Source of the DNA: Pandoraea sp. ASV26
Lineage (GTDB): Bacteria > Pseudomonadota > Gammaproteobacteria > Burkholderiales > Burkholderiaceae
Reading direction: 5' to 3'
Length of the DNA stretch: 64,000 nucleotides
Assembly: GCF_016428915.1 (NCBI RefSeq)
Contig: NZ_JAELTP010000014.1
Span: 16,919 to 80,918, forward strand
Shown: piece after piece, positions 1 through 9,317 of the stretch
Position numbering within the stretch: the first letter of the stretch is position 1
Layout: each line of letters starts with the position of its first letter
Notes under the pieces: generated by a model
The model's input: only the letters and a program-made list of their open reading frames with translations
Databases searched by the model: none
What the model was told of the DNA's origin: nothing
Translations under genes and position numbers: made by a program

Positions 1-1
1 C

Positions 2-940
2 GCCAACGGCACCTCGGGACAAGGCGGTCTGCCGTTGGGCCGCACCTCGGTTGTCGGCCTGTCGAGCCCCTACGGTACCGTGCAGATCGGCCGCCGCAAG
101 GACTACATCGATGAAATCGCGACCTGGTATTCGAGCGTCTACAACTTCGGCGTCTTCATCAATGGCGTGCACGACAACAATCTCGACCGCGTCGGTGGCA
201 ACCGCTCCAACAACTCGATCCGTTATGACTCGCCCGACTATCGCGGCCTGACGGCCAACGTCACCTACGGGTTCGGTGGCACGGCCGGCTCGATGGCAAC
301 GGGCCAGTCGCTCGGCTTTGGCGCGAACTACAAATACGGTGGATTTGGCGTCGGCTTCGGTTACTGGCAATCGCGACTGGGCACCGGCACGGCGGCGACG
401 AACACGTCGAGCGACGTGGGTGCGAGTTCAGGCGCGGGGTGCGATCCGGCGTTCGGGCAAGCAGGCGACGTTTGCATCCGCACATGGATGGTCGGCACGA
501 GCTACAAGTGGGACAACGCACGCGTCTACGCGTCGTGGTCGCGCACGCTGCAACCGCTCGCCCGCTTCGGCGGCACGGCAGCACCGCTTGCCACGACGTT
601 CACCAGCGCCGCGAGCAGCGGTGCATTTGCGGCTGCCGGCTCGAACAACAACGCGACGAACGTATTCGACGTGGGCGTGAACTATTGGGTGCTGCCCAAC
701 CTCGAGCTGATCGGCGCGGTGCTGCATTCGCGCTACTCGTTCGTCGGGGCACCCGCAACGGGGCGCCTGCTCCAGTTCAACGTCGGCGTGGATTACTTCC
801 TGTCCAAGCGCACCGACATCTACTCGTACTTCGCGAACTTGAGGGCATGGAATATGTACAACCCGGGCATCACGGGCGGCGCGCCGGGTCGAGACGCGAC
901 CCAGAACGCCATGACCATTGGCCTGCGTCACGTGTTCTAA
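2..940 (+). CDS. Outer-membrane porin, C-terminal part (5' end cut by window)
   Basis: General diffusion porin of the Gram-negative porin family (Porin_4-like), an outer-membrane beta-barrel. The reading frame is open from base 2, so the true start lies outside the window. About 312 residues are visible out of the usual 360-400, so the signal peptide and first strands are missing. Seen: alternating aromatic/polar strands, the SSPYGTVQIGRR segment typical of the stretch near the eyelet, and the C-terminal ending GLRHVF with the terminal Phe that marks proteins for barrel assembly. A GC-rich hairpin follows the stop. A second, full-length member of the same family lies at 18265-19407. The solute cannot be read from sequence. 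Confidence 0.9.
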   Translation, partial: ANGTSGQGGLPLGRTSVVGLSSPYGTVQIGRRKDYIDEIATWYSSVYNFGVFINGVHDNNLDRVGGNRSNNSIRYDSPDYRGLTANVTYGFGGTAGSMATGQSLGFGANYKYGGFGVGFGYWQSRLGTGTAATNTSSDVGASSGAGCDPAFGQAGDVCIRTWMVGTSYKWDNARVYASWSRTLQPLARFGGTAAPLATTFTSAASSGAFAAAGSNNNATNVFDVGVNYWVLPNLELIGAVLHSRYSFVGAPATGRLLQFNVGVDYFLSKRTDIYSYFANLRAWNMYNPGITGGAPGRDATQNAMTIGLRHVF

Positions 941-953
941 GCACGAGAGGGGG

Positions 954-980
954 CGCCGCACCCTGCAACGGGGTGCGGCG
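954..980. terminator. GC-rich hairpin between convergent genes
   Basis: A perfect 10-bp inverted repeat (CGCCGCACCC / GGGTGCGGCG) with a 7-base loop lies 13 bases after the porin stop and before the stop of the opposing small gene. There is no T tract on either side, so termination is inferred from position only. Confidence 0.45.
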
Positions 981-994
981 GCATCGAGACGGAT

Positions 995-1237
995 TCAGTG
1001 CGCCTGAGGCGTCGACTCGTCGCGGCAATCGCCTCCCGGACAAGACGACGGTGAGCCGCGCACCTGCTTGACCGATCCGGACGACGTGTCCGAGCGTCCA
1101 AAGCCGATCTGCTCAAAGACACCGCCCCCCAGCTCGAAGCCGGTGGCGTAGTGATAGGCGGCAACTGTGGAGCCGAGCGCCACCGATAGCAACAGCAACG
1201 TTCCCGTACGCCAGCGGCGTCGGACCGTGGAAGCCAT
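995..1237 (-). CDS. Small membrane-anchored hypothetical protein (80 aa)
   Basis: I do not recognise the family. The 80-residue product has a basic N-terminus (RRRWR) followed by a single hydrophobic segment at about residues 12-28, so it is probably an inner-membrane anchored or exported protein. A hydrophilic tail with two cysteines (SSCPGGDC) would be periplasmic under the positive-inside rule. The start is well supported: a strong Shine-Dalgarno GGGAGGAG sits just before the ATG. It is convergent with the porin and has no obvious operon partner. It is small, but the ribosome site and the membrane segment argue for a real gene. Confidence 0.6.
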   Translation of the reverse strand: MASTVRRRWRTGTLLLLSVALGSTVAAYHYATGFELGGGVFEQIGFGRSDTSSGSVKQVRGSPSSCPGGDCRDESTPQAH

Positions 1238-1414
1238 GTCTCCTCCCTGTCAGAGGTCGGCCCGCTCGAATGACGCTCGTTACCTGCATAGGGCAACCAA
1301 CACGCCAGCATCTCGGCGGGGATCGAGTTCCAGTCAACTGCTGAGTCTCGTTTTTTCGCGATTCTGCACGCAGCGGGGCCCCTTTGTCATCCCGGGTATC
1401 CCTAAGATCCTCGA

Positions 1415-1435
1415 ATATATCGCCTTGCGATATAT
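1415..1435. promoter_or_regulatory. Perfect 9-3-9 palindrome, probable operator
   Basis: ATATATCGC-CTT-GCGATATAT is a perfect inverted repeat with a 3-base centre. It lies 44 bases upstream of the ATG of the MarR-like remnant. The AT-rich arms and spacing are typical of a dimeric winged-helix repressor site. It may have been the autoregulatory operator of the now broken regulator. Which protein binds it is inference. Confidence 0.5.
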
Positions 1436-1479
1436 CTTTTGGCGTTCCGCCCCTTCGGCGTTCATCGCCGGCCCGACTG

Positions 1480-1665
1480 ATGTCTGCGCCCAGCCCTCCC
1501 GGCTCACCGATCGCCGCCGACGCGCTGACCCAGCGCGATTTCGACGCACTTTCGGAATTTCGCTATCGCCTGCAAGCCGTGCATCACAGTGTGGTGACGC
1601 TCGTCGCCCGCTGCGAGAAAGCCGGGCTCGTCACCCGCCGTCAGAACGAGACCGAGCGTCATGGC
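1480..1665 (+). pseudogene. MarR-family regulator remnant with internal deletion
   Basis: The frame from ATG 1480 reads an N-terminal MarR-like segment (LTQRDFDALSEFRYRLQ). It then jumps directly to a recognition-helix and wing-like segment (VHHSVVTLVARCEKAGLVTR, then RQNETERHG). In intact family members about 40-50 residues, containing helices 2-3 and the first part of the winged helix, lie between LSEFRYRLR and the HHS..LV.RCE segment. They are missing here without loss of frame. The rest of the wing and the dimerisation helices are also gone: the frame runs straight into the terminator hairpin of the opposing gene. A DNA-binding protein cannot be made from what is left. Assignment by remembered family pattern, not by search. 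Confidence 0.6.
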
Positions 1666-1666
1666 A

Positions 1667-1694
1667 TAAAAAAACGGCGCCAGAGGCGCCGTTT
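1667..1694 (-). terminator. Rho-independent terminator of the MFS gene
   Basis: A perfect inverted repeat AAACGGCGCC / GGCGCCGTTT with a 3-base loop. On the minus strand it is followed by a run of T, so it serves the transporter gene that ends at 1729. Confidence 0.85.
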
Positions 1695-1728
1695 CAGATT
1701 CTGCTACGTGCACGCGATCTGACGAACG

Positions 1729-3105
1729 TCAGTGCATGGCGGCGGAGTTGCGGGCGTCGCCCGAAGGCACCGGATGATTGCCGCTGGCACGCTCCCAGGC
1801 GTTCTTCGCAAGCAGCGCGACGGTGGCGATCACGGCCGGAATCGCCAGCAGCGAGAACGTCGCGGAAAACCCCAGATGACGACGCATCAACTCGGCGCCC
1901 AGCAAGGCACCGGCAATGCCGCCGAAGCGCCCGATGCCGAGCATCCAGGCCACGCCGGTGGCGCGCCCATGCGTCGGATAGAACATGGCTGCGAGCGATG
2001 GCATCGACGACTGCGCACCGTTCATCGCGGTACCGGCGAGGAAAATCAGCGCGACCAGCCAACCGATGCTGCCCATCGCCTGACCGACCGCATACACCAG
2101 CGCGGCAGTAAGCGCGTAGCCCACGGCCACCACCTTCTGGGCATTGAACTTGTCCATCAGCCAGCCCGACAGAATCGTGCCGATGCCACCGCCCAACGGG
2201 AACAGGGCCGTGATGAGAGCGGCGCGCTCGATCGTGAAGCCCGCATCCTTGAACAGGATCGGCATCCAACTGGTGAGCAGATAGAAGATCACGAGCCCCA
2301 TGAAGTACGTGAGCCACAGCATCAGCGAACCGAAGCCGTACTGCTTCGAGAGCACCACGCTCACGGCAGAGCCGGCGCGCTTCGGTGCCGCCTCATTGAC
2401 CGTGAACGTGTCGACGTCGCTGAGCGATTCGCCCGAGATGCGCGACAGAATGCGACGCACGCGCGCTATCGGCTTTTGACGAACCACGAGAAACTTCACC
2501 GATTCGGGAAGGCACAGGATGAGCAGCACCGAGAGCACCAGCGGCAGCACGCCGCCGAGCACCAGCACGCTGTGCCAGCCGAAGTGCGGTATCAGCCACG
2601 AGGCGACGAAGCCGCCCACCGATGCGCCGAGCGGAAAGCCGCAAAACATGGTGTTGACGATGACGGCACGGCGCGACGCCGGCGCGTACTCCGAGATCAG
2701 CGTCACCGCGTTGGGCATGGCCGCGCCAAGCCCCAGCCCCGTGAGAAAACGCAGCGCGGTCAGCGTCTCGAGATCCTGAGCAAAGGCGGTGGCGAGACTC
2801 GCAATGCCGAAGAACACGACGGAGAGCACCAGCAGCGTCTTGCGTCCCAACTTGTCGGCGAGCGGCCCGGCGAAGATCGCGCCGCCGGCCAGACCGAAGA
2901 GCGCCGCCGAGAGTACCGGACCGAGCGAGCCGCGGTCGATGTGCCACTGCTGCACGAGCGACGGTGCGATGTAGCCGATGGCTGCGGTATCGAAACCATC
3001 GATCGCCACGACGAAGAAACACAGGATCAGCACCAGCCATTGATAGCTGGAAAACCGTTGTGCGTTGATATAGGCGGGCACGTCCACCGTGCGCGATTGA
3101 TTCAT
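1729..3105 (-). CDS. MFS transporter, aromatic acid:H+ symporter family (PcaK/BenK-like)
   Basis: Inner-membrane secondary transporter of the AAHS family, which imports aromatic acids such as 4-hydroxybenzoate or protocatechuate with protons. The 458-residue protein has 12 predicted membrane segments. Family marks: FFVVAIDGFDTAAIGYIAP in the first segment (the DGFD motif needed for transport in PcaK), the loop 2-3 motif ADKLGRK, and the GLGLGAAMPN stretch in segment 4. The ATG at 3105 was chosen over the longer frame to 3144 because GAGGAGAC lies just upstream. Its neighbour pobA suggests 4-hydroxybenzoate as substrate; that is inference. It has its own terminator. Confidence 0.88.
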   Translation of the reverse strand: MNQSRTVDVPAYINAQRFSSYQWLVLILCFFVVAIDGFDTAAIGYIAPSLVQQWHIDRGSLGPVLSAALFGLAGGAIFAGPLADKLGRKTLLVLSVVFFGIASLATAFAQDLETLTALRFLTGLGLGAAMPNAVTLISEYAPASRRAVIVNTMFCGFPLGASVGGFVASWLIPHFGWHSVLVLGGVLPLVLSVLLILCLPESVKFLVVRQKPIARVRRILSRISGESLSDVDTFTVNEAAPKRAGSAVSVVLSKQYGFGSLMLWLTYFMGLVIFYLLTSWMPILFKDAGFTIERAALITALFPLGGGIGTILSGWLMDKFNAQKVVAVGYALTAALVYAVGQAMGSIGWLVALIFLAGTAMNGAQSSMPSLAAMFYPTHGRATGVAWMLGIGRFGGIAGALLGAELMRRHLGFSATFSLLAIPAVIATVALLAKNAWERASGNHPVPSGDARNSAAMH

Positions 3106-3476
3106 GAAACTGTCTCCTCGGGGCGTGGCCGCCCCGTTTGTCATCCCATTCTTATTTTGAATTCGTCGCCGCCTGGGCGCGCCCGTTTCTACTGGGGGTG
3201 GCGCGCCGCTGACCGACTTGCCGCAGCGATAGTGCGGCGAAAGTGTGGCGATAGTGCCGCAATACTACGGCAATACTGCGGCAATCGGACGTCGTCGATT
3301 TCTGCCGCTACTGTACGTCCTTCAACTGCCCTTCAAAATGATCTTTCTTCAGGCCATCCATAACGCGGGGTTATGCAAGGCGAGGCACGCGGCCACCGCG
3401 GGCGGTGATAGCACACCCGCCGCCGTGCTCCCGTGCCCCAGTGCCTTCGGCGCCGTTAGCCGCGAGACGTCAAGCG
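3106..3476. other. Intergenic region upstream of the MFS gene, with short repeats
   Basis: 371 bases between the pobA stop and the MFS start; no gene seen. At 3261-3282 two tandem 11-mers, AATACTACGGC and AATACTGCGGC, follow a run of GCGGCGA/GTGGCGATAG-type words from about 3221. Such direct and inverted repeats about 130-180 bases upstream of the MFS start could be regulator sites. No confident -35/-10 pair can be given. Confidence 0.4.
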
Positions 3477-4814
<1,338 letters not shown>

Positions 4815-4934
4815 TCACGCCTTGTCACGAGGGGCGAATGCGTCATATCTTATGGAGCGCGTGCGTCGCGTTGAATGGATGAATCGACGACTTTCTTGTA
4901 CTTTTTTGACAACTTCGCCCAAGGGAAAACCAGT

Positions 4935-5861
4935 ATGTCAGGCGCGTCATCCCGGCTGCGCGCGGCTCGCGAGACGATTCCGGAATTTTCGCTGTACGGC
5001 GAATTGACGGAAACCGACAGTGCCGATTTCGTCCATATCGAGTGGATCGAAACACGCAGCCGCCTCTACGACTGGCATATCGATACCCATCGGCATCTGG
5101 GGCTCTTTCAGGTGCTGGCGATTTTCGAAGGCACGGTCGAGGCCAACGTCGACGACGCGACATGGGAAGTCGAAGGCCCGGCCGTCATCACGGTGCATCC
5201 GTCCGCCGTGCACAACTTCCGCTTCTCGCGCGGTGCACACGGTTTCGTGCTCACGATGGCGCAGAGCGTGCCGTTCGATGCCGCCATCGGTGCCGACGCG
5301 GATATGGAGTCGCTGCTGAGCAAGCCGTGGCTGTTCCCGCTGGGCGATGCGCCGCAAACGCGCGATCGCCTCTACACGCTGCTCGGCCTCATCATGGACG
5401 AGTTTTCGCGCCCGCAACTGGGGCATGCGGAGATGGTCGGATGGCTCACGCGCAGCGTGCTGCTGCTGCTCGCAAGGCTGCATGCGCATCAGGATTCCGC
5501 GACACGCTCGGGACGCACCGAGCTCGATCTGTTCGCCCGCTTTCGTGCGCTCGTCGAGACGCACTACACCGAAGCGTGGGCGATACCGGCCTACGCCGAA
5601 CGGCTGCATGTGACCGAGAGCAAGTTGAACCGGTTGTGCCGCCGTATCGCGGGAAAATCGGCGTTCGATCTGGTGCAGGACCGGCTCATGCTCGAAGCGC
5701 GCCGCAAGCTGATCTACATCCCGGCGCCTGTCTCGCACGTCGCCTACGAACTCGGCTTTCAGGACCCGGCGTACTTCTGCCGGGTCTTCAAACGGCACGT
5801 CGGCGTCACGCCGTCGGCCTTCCGGCGCACCGCGCAAAACGCGCATCTGGGCGACGAATGA
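4935..5861 (+). CDS. pobR: AraC-family regulator, PobR/PobC type
   Basis: Probable activator of pobA responding to 4-hydroxybenzoate. The product is 308 residues from the ATG at 4935, which has AAGGG 9-10 bases upstream. The frame starts 20 codons earlier without a ribosome site. The N-terminal half is a cupin-like sensing domain (WHIDTHRHLGLFQVL, then a VITVHPSAVHNF stretch). The last 100 residues hold two helix-turn-helix units, including LCRRIAGKSAFDLVQDRLMLEARR and VSHVAYELGFQDPAYFCRVF. The ATGs of the two divergent genes are about 280 bases apart. The symbol rests on this context; function as pobA activator is inference. Confidence 0.82.
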   Translation: MSGASSRLRAARETIPEFSLYGELTETDSADFVHIEWIETRSRLYDWHIDTHRHLGLFQVLAIFEGTVEANVDDATWEVEGPAVITVHPSAVHNFRFSRGAHGFVLTMAQSVPFDAAIGADADMESLLSKPWLFPLGDAPQTRDRLYTLLGLIMDEFSRPQLGHAEMVGWLTRSVLLLLARLHAHQDSATRSGRTELDLFARFRALVETHYTEAWAIPAYAERLHVTESKLNRLCRRIAGKSAFDLVQDRLMLEARRKLIYIPAPVSHVAYELGFQDPAYFCRVFKRHVGVTPSAFRRTAQNAHLGDE

Positions 5862-5878
5862 GCGCACGTGGCCGGGTT

Positions 5879-5907
5879 GGCGGGGCCGCTACGACAAGCG
5901 CCCCGCC
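5879..5907. terminator. GC-rich hairpin between convergent pobR and pcaD
   Basis: GGCGGGGC (5879-5886) can pair with GCCCCGCC (5900-5907) across a 13-base loop, midway between the two convergent stops. There is no T tract, so this is a weak candidate for a bidirectional terminator. Confidence 0.35.
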
Positions 5908-5933
5908 CCCGTGCTCACGCCGGTGTTCAGCGC

Positions 5934-6740
5934 TTACGCGCTCGCCGGCGTCTTCCCCCCCAGGAAAGTCAAAAGCGCCTCGTTAACGGCAGGCGCACAC
6001 TCGATATTCGACAGATGCGCGCCCGGCACGATGACCTGTCGCGCACCGGCAATACGCTCGACGATCGCGCTCGACATGGCCGGCGGCGTCGCCAGATCCT
6101 CTGCGCCGGTAATCACGAGCGTAGGCGCCGTAATCGACGCGATCTCATCAAGCTGGTTCATGTCGCGCACGGCCGCACACGCTGCCGCGTAGCCGTCTGC
6201 CGAGAGCGAGCGGAACATCGCTTTCATGCGCTCGATGACGGCGGGTTCGCGCTGGGCGTACTCAGGCGTGAACCAGCGCGACACCACCGCGTCGGCAACC
6301 GCACCCATGCCGTCGGCCTGCACGGTTCGGATGCGGGCATTCCAGCCGTCCTCGCCACCGATGTGCGCGGACGAGCAGACAATCGCCAGCCGTTCGAGCC
6401 GTTGCGGCGCATGAATGCCCAGCCACATGCCGGTCATGCCGCCCATCGACACCCCGGCCAGACTCGCGCGCTCGATGTGCAAGGCATCGAGCAGTGCGAG
6501 CACGTCGCGTCCCAGTTGGTCGATGACATACGGTCCCGGCGTGACGGACGAGCCGCCATGTCCGCGCGTGTCGTAACGGATCACGCGGAATTCACGGGCG
6601 AGCGCGGGCACCTGCGGTGCCCACATGTCCAGCGTCGTGCCCAGCGAGTTGGACAGCACGAGCGCCGGGGCACGGTCATCACCATCGACGGCCACACGCA
6701 GCGTGGCGTCGCCGATCTCGATCAGACATTCCATCGTCAT
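5934..6740 (-). CDS. pcaD: 3-oxoadipate enol-lactonase
   Basis: Alpha/beta hydrolase that opens beta-ketoadipate enol-lactone to beta-ketoadipate, the last step encoded in this cluster. The 268-residue length is typical. Seen: SNSLGTTLDMW near the N-terminus (oxyanion region), RYDTRGHGGS, the nucleophile elbow GVSMGG, the acid region TGAEDLATPP and the C-terminal catalytic His in GAHLSNIE. Gene order is pcaB-pcaC-pcaD in the direction of transcription. It starts 12 bases after the pcaC stop with GAGGAGAC 7 bases before the ATG, so it is the last gene of the operon. Confidence 0.95.
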   Translation of the reverse strand: MTMECLIEIGDATLRVAVDGDDRAPALVLSNSLGTTLDMWAPQVPALAREFRVIRYDTRGHGGSSVTPGPYVIDQLGRDVLALLDALHIERASLAGVSMGGMTGMWLGIHAPQRLERLAIVCSSAHIGGEDGWNARIRTVQADGMGAVADAVVSRWFTPEYAQREPAVIERMKAMFRSLSADGYAAACAAVRDMNQLDEIASITAPTLVITGAEDLATPPAMSSAIVERIAGARQVIVPGAHLSNIECAPAVNEALLTFLGGKTPASA

Positions 6741-6752
6741 GGGTTCGTCTCC

Positions 6753-7178
6753 TCAGCCTTGTGCGTCGTTGCGCACGCGGGTGGTCGAACCGGGTTCGGC
6801 GGCCTCCATCTCTGCGAAGACCTTCTCGGCGTCGTGGATCGCCTGATTCGCTGCGGGCAGACCGCAATAGAGCGCCGAGTGCATGAACAGCTCCTTCATT
6901 TCCTCGCGCGTCACGCCGTTGTTGAACGCGGCGCGCACGTGCATGCGGAACTCGTCGCCCCGATTGAGCGCGATGAGCAACGAGAGCGTAATCATGCTGC
7001 GCATATGACGCGTGAGGCCCGGACGCGTCCAGACGTCGCCCCAGGCAAAGCGCGTGATGAAGTTCTGGAAGTCGTCGTTGAATTCATTGCGACGCGTGAG
7101 CGTGCGATCCACGTGTGCGTCGCCGAGGACGGCGCGGCGCACCTGCATGCCGTTGTCGTAGCGTTCCTGATCGTTCAT
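6753..7178 (-). CDS. pcaC: 4-carboxymuconolactone decarboxylase
   Basis: Removes CO2 from gamma-carboxymuconolactone to give beta-ketoadipate enol-lactone. The 141 residues belong to the CMD/AhpD-like helical family and match the stand-alone PcaC length (about 130). Typical stretches: WTRPGLTRHMRSMITLSLLI, NRGDEFRMHVRAAFNNGVT and the YCGLPAANQAI segment. Its ATG overlaps the pcaB stop (ATGA), which indicates translational coupling. In some bacteria pcaC and pcaD are fused; here they are separate. Confidence 0.95.
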   Translation of the reverse strand: MNDQERYDNGMQVRRAVLGDAHVDRTLTRRNEFNDDFQNFITRFAWGDVWTRPGLTRHMRSMITLSLLIALNRGDEFRMHVRAAFNNGVTREEMKELFMHSALYCGLPAANQAIHDAEKVFAEMEAAEPGSTTRVRNDAQG

Positions 7179-8551
7179 TTGGATTTCCTGCCAGGTTGAG
7201 TGGGCGGCACTGCGGCGTCGGCAAGCGCGAGCACCCGGCTCACGAACGTCTCGGCAGCGCCCAGATAATGTTGCGGGTCCGTCAGACGCTCGAGCGCGTC
7301 GGCGGAGAGAATGCGCGTGATCTCGTCGTCCTCACGCAGCACGTCGAGCAGATGGCGGTGCTGCGCAAGCGCATCGCGACAACGCGCCTCGACACGCCGG
7401 TGCGCCTCGAGACGCCCCATCGTTTCGCCAAGCGCCATCGTCACCGCCTCGGCCATGATGAGTCCGTGCGTGATGTCGAGATTCGCCCGCATGCGCGCCG
7501 TATCGACCGTCCAGTCGTCAACGAGCGTGCGCGCCGTGGCCAGTGCGCCACCGCACAGCATCAGCAGCTCGGGCAGCGTCTCCCACTCGGCGTGCCAGGT
7601 GCCCAGACCGCGTTCGTGGTCCTGCTGCATCGCAGCGAACAGCGTGGCAGCGAGTTGGGGCGTGCGGGCGGCGGCCGCCAGCATCGCGGCGCATCCGACG
7701 GGGTTGCGTTTGTGCGGCATGGTGGACGAACCGCCACGTCCCGGCCCGGAGGCTTCGGCAATTTCGCCGACTTCGGTTTGCGTGAGCATGGCCGTATCGC
7801 GTGCGAACTTGCCGAGCGAGCCGGTCAGCGACGCCGCCCAACTGCCCACGCGCACGATGCGATCGCGCTGGCCGTGCCACGGCGTGGCCGCATCCGAGAG
7901 CCCGAGGTGGCGGGCGAGCGCCGCCGCAACGGCTGGCCCCTGCGTGCCGAGCGACGCCAGCGTGCCTGCCGCGCCGCCGAACTGCACACACAGCGCGTGT
8001 TCACGCACGTTCGCGAGATCGGCACGCGCGCGCAGCAAGGCGTCGAGCGTACCCGCGAGCTTGAGCCCGAACGTGATCGGCAACGCATGTTGCAGCCATG
8101 TGCGCCCGACCATGACCGTCGCGCGGTGCTGCCGGACTTGCGCTACGAGTTGGAGGATGAAGCCGTCGAGATCGGCGCCGAGATCGTCGAGCGCGCCACG
8201 CACTTGCAGGACAAGACCGGTATCGATCGCGTCCTGACTGGTGGCGCCCCAATGCACGAAGCGAGCGGCATCGGTGTCGAGCGCTTTCACGCGGGCCGTC
8301 AGTTGCTTGACCAGAGGAATGGCCAGGTTGCCCGCGCTAGCCGCGTCGTCGCGCAGGGCGGTCCAGTCGAGGTCGCTGGCACGGGCGGCGGCGGTAATCG
8401 GTGCGACGGCGGCAGCCGGGATCAGACCGGCCTCGGCTTCGGCAGCGGCGAGCGCCACTTCGAAGTCGAGCATGCCCTGGAGCGTGGCGTCGCGCGAGAA
8501 GCGCGCCGTCACGGCAGCGCCGCGCAGCAATGAGTCAAGCAGTTCCGTCAT
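7175..8551 (-). CDS. pcaB: 3-carboxy-cis,cis-muconate cycloisomerase
   Basis: Lactonises 3-carboxymuconate, the product of protocatechuate dioxygenase. A member of the fumarase/aspartase superfamily: the signature GSSTMPHKRNP is present, as are the WGATSQDAIDTG and GRTWLQHALP regions that complete the shared active site. The product is 458 residues. The start is the ATG at 8551 (MTELLDSLL, as in other PcaB proteins); the frame runs on upstream without family similarity. A gap of 172 bases separates it from pcaG, longer than other gaps in the cluster, so a second promoter for pcaBCD is possible. Confidence 0.95.
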   Translation of the reverse strand: MTELLDSLLRGAAVTARFSRDATLQGMLDFEVALAAAEAEAGLIPAAAVAPITAAARASDLDWTALRDDAASAGNLAIPLVKQLTARVKALDTDAARFVHWGATSQDAIDTGLVLQVRGALDDLGADLDGFILQLVAQVRQHRATVMVGRTWLQHALPITFGLKLAGTLDALLRARADLANVREHALCVQFGGAAGTLASLGTQGPAVAAALARHLGLSDAATPWHGQRDRIVRVGSWAASLTGSLGKFARDTAMLTQTEVGEIAEASGPGRGGSSTMPHKRNPVGCAAMLAAAARTPQLAATLFAAMQQDHERGLGTWHAEWETLPELLMLCGGALATARTLVDDWTVDTARMRANLDITHGLIMAEAVTMALGETMGRLEAHRRVEARCRDALAQHRHLLDVLREDDEITRILSADALERLTDPQHYLGAAETFVSRVLALADAAVPPTQPGRKSK

Positions 8552-8723
8552 CGGAGAGTCGATGGTGCGATGGTGGTTAAGGTCTGTTCGCACGAATTCC
8601 GCACTCGTGGCCAAACCTTTGTACGTTGCAAAAATGCAGATACGGCCACGGGCCGCCGGCACTGCATGCCGGCAGCCCGAAGCCGCGCCAGTTTCAGCCT
8701 TGCAAGACCGACGTCAAAGGACT

Positions 8724-9314
8724 TCAAAGGTCGAGGAAAACCGTCTCCTCGTCACCCTGCATGCGGATGTCGAACCGGTACGACACACGGCCGCAGCTCA
8801 CCTCGCGGCGTGCGATCAACGTGTGGCGACGCTCGGCCGGCACTTGTTGCAGCACGGGATCGGCCTCGTTGGCCGCTGCCTCGTCGTCGAAATAGATACG
8901 CGTAAACAGATGATTGAGCAAGCCCCGCATCGTCAGCACCACATCGATGCGCGGCGCCTCGCCCGGCGCTGTCGAGCCCGGCTTGATCGTCTCGATGACG
9001 AAGCGGTTCTCGGCGTCCGTGCCCGTGCCGCAACGGCCCGCGCCGGCAAAGCCCGTGCGCTCGATCTCGTCGGCGCTCTGCACGTAGCGGCCATGGGCGT
9101 CGGCCTGCACCACTTCGATCAGGGCGTCGTTGATCGGATTGCCTGCACCGTCGAGCACTTGCCCGATCAGACGAATGGCTTCGCCCTCGGCACGGTCAAG
9201 CGCCACCACGGGGGTGAAGGCACTCTTGAAGTCGTAAAGGTACTGCTCCGGCGAGAGGCCATAAGCGAAGTACGGGCCGACGGTCTGCGACGGCGTTTGC
9301 TGGTAATCGGACAT
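8724..9314 (-). CDS. pcaG: Protocatechuate 3,4-dioxygenase, alpha subunit
   Basis: Non-catalytic partner of PcaH in the intradiol ring-cleaving enzyme, a soluble (alpha-beta-Fe)n complex. The 196 residues have the usual N-terminal start QTPSQTVGPYFAYGL and the intradiol dioxygenase fold motif VVQADAHGRY. The His pair that binds iron in the beta subunit is absent, as expected for the alpha chain. The stop-to-start gap from pcaH is 3 bases, with GGAG inside the end of pcaH serving as ribosome site, so the subunits are made together. Confidence 0.95.
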   Translation of the reverse strand: MSDYQQTPSQTVGPYFAYGLSPEQYLYDFKSAFTPVVALDRAEGEAIRLIGQVLDGAGNPINDALIEVVQADAHGRYVQSADEIERTGFAGAGRCGTGTDAENRFVIETIKPGSTAPGEAPRIDVVLTMRGLLNHLFTRIYFDDEAAANEADPVLQQVPAERRHTLIARREVSCGRVSYRFDIRMQGDEETVFLDL

Positions 9315-9317
9315 GGC

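Noticed and set aside
1167..2111. Plus-strand frame of 314 codons across the MarR remnant and the MFS gene
   Set aside because: It runs antisense to the MFS gene with an Arg-rich shadow composition. Only the part at 1480-1665, in another frame, carries family sequence.
3221..3300. CRISPR-like short repeats upstream of the MFS gene
   Set aside because: Only two tandem 11-mers without spacers of constant length and no cas gene in the window.
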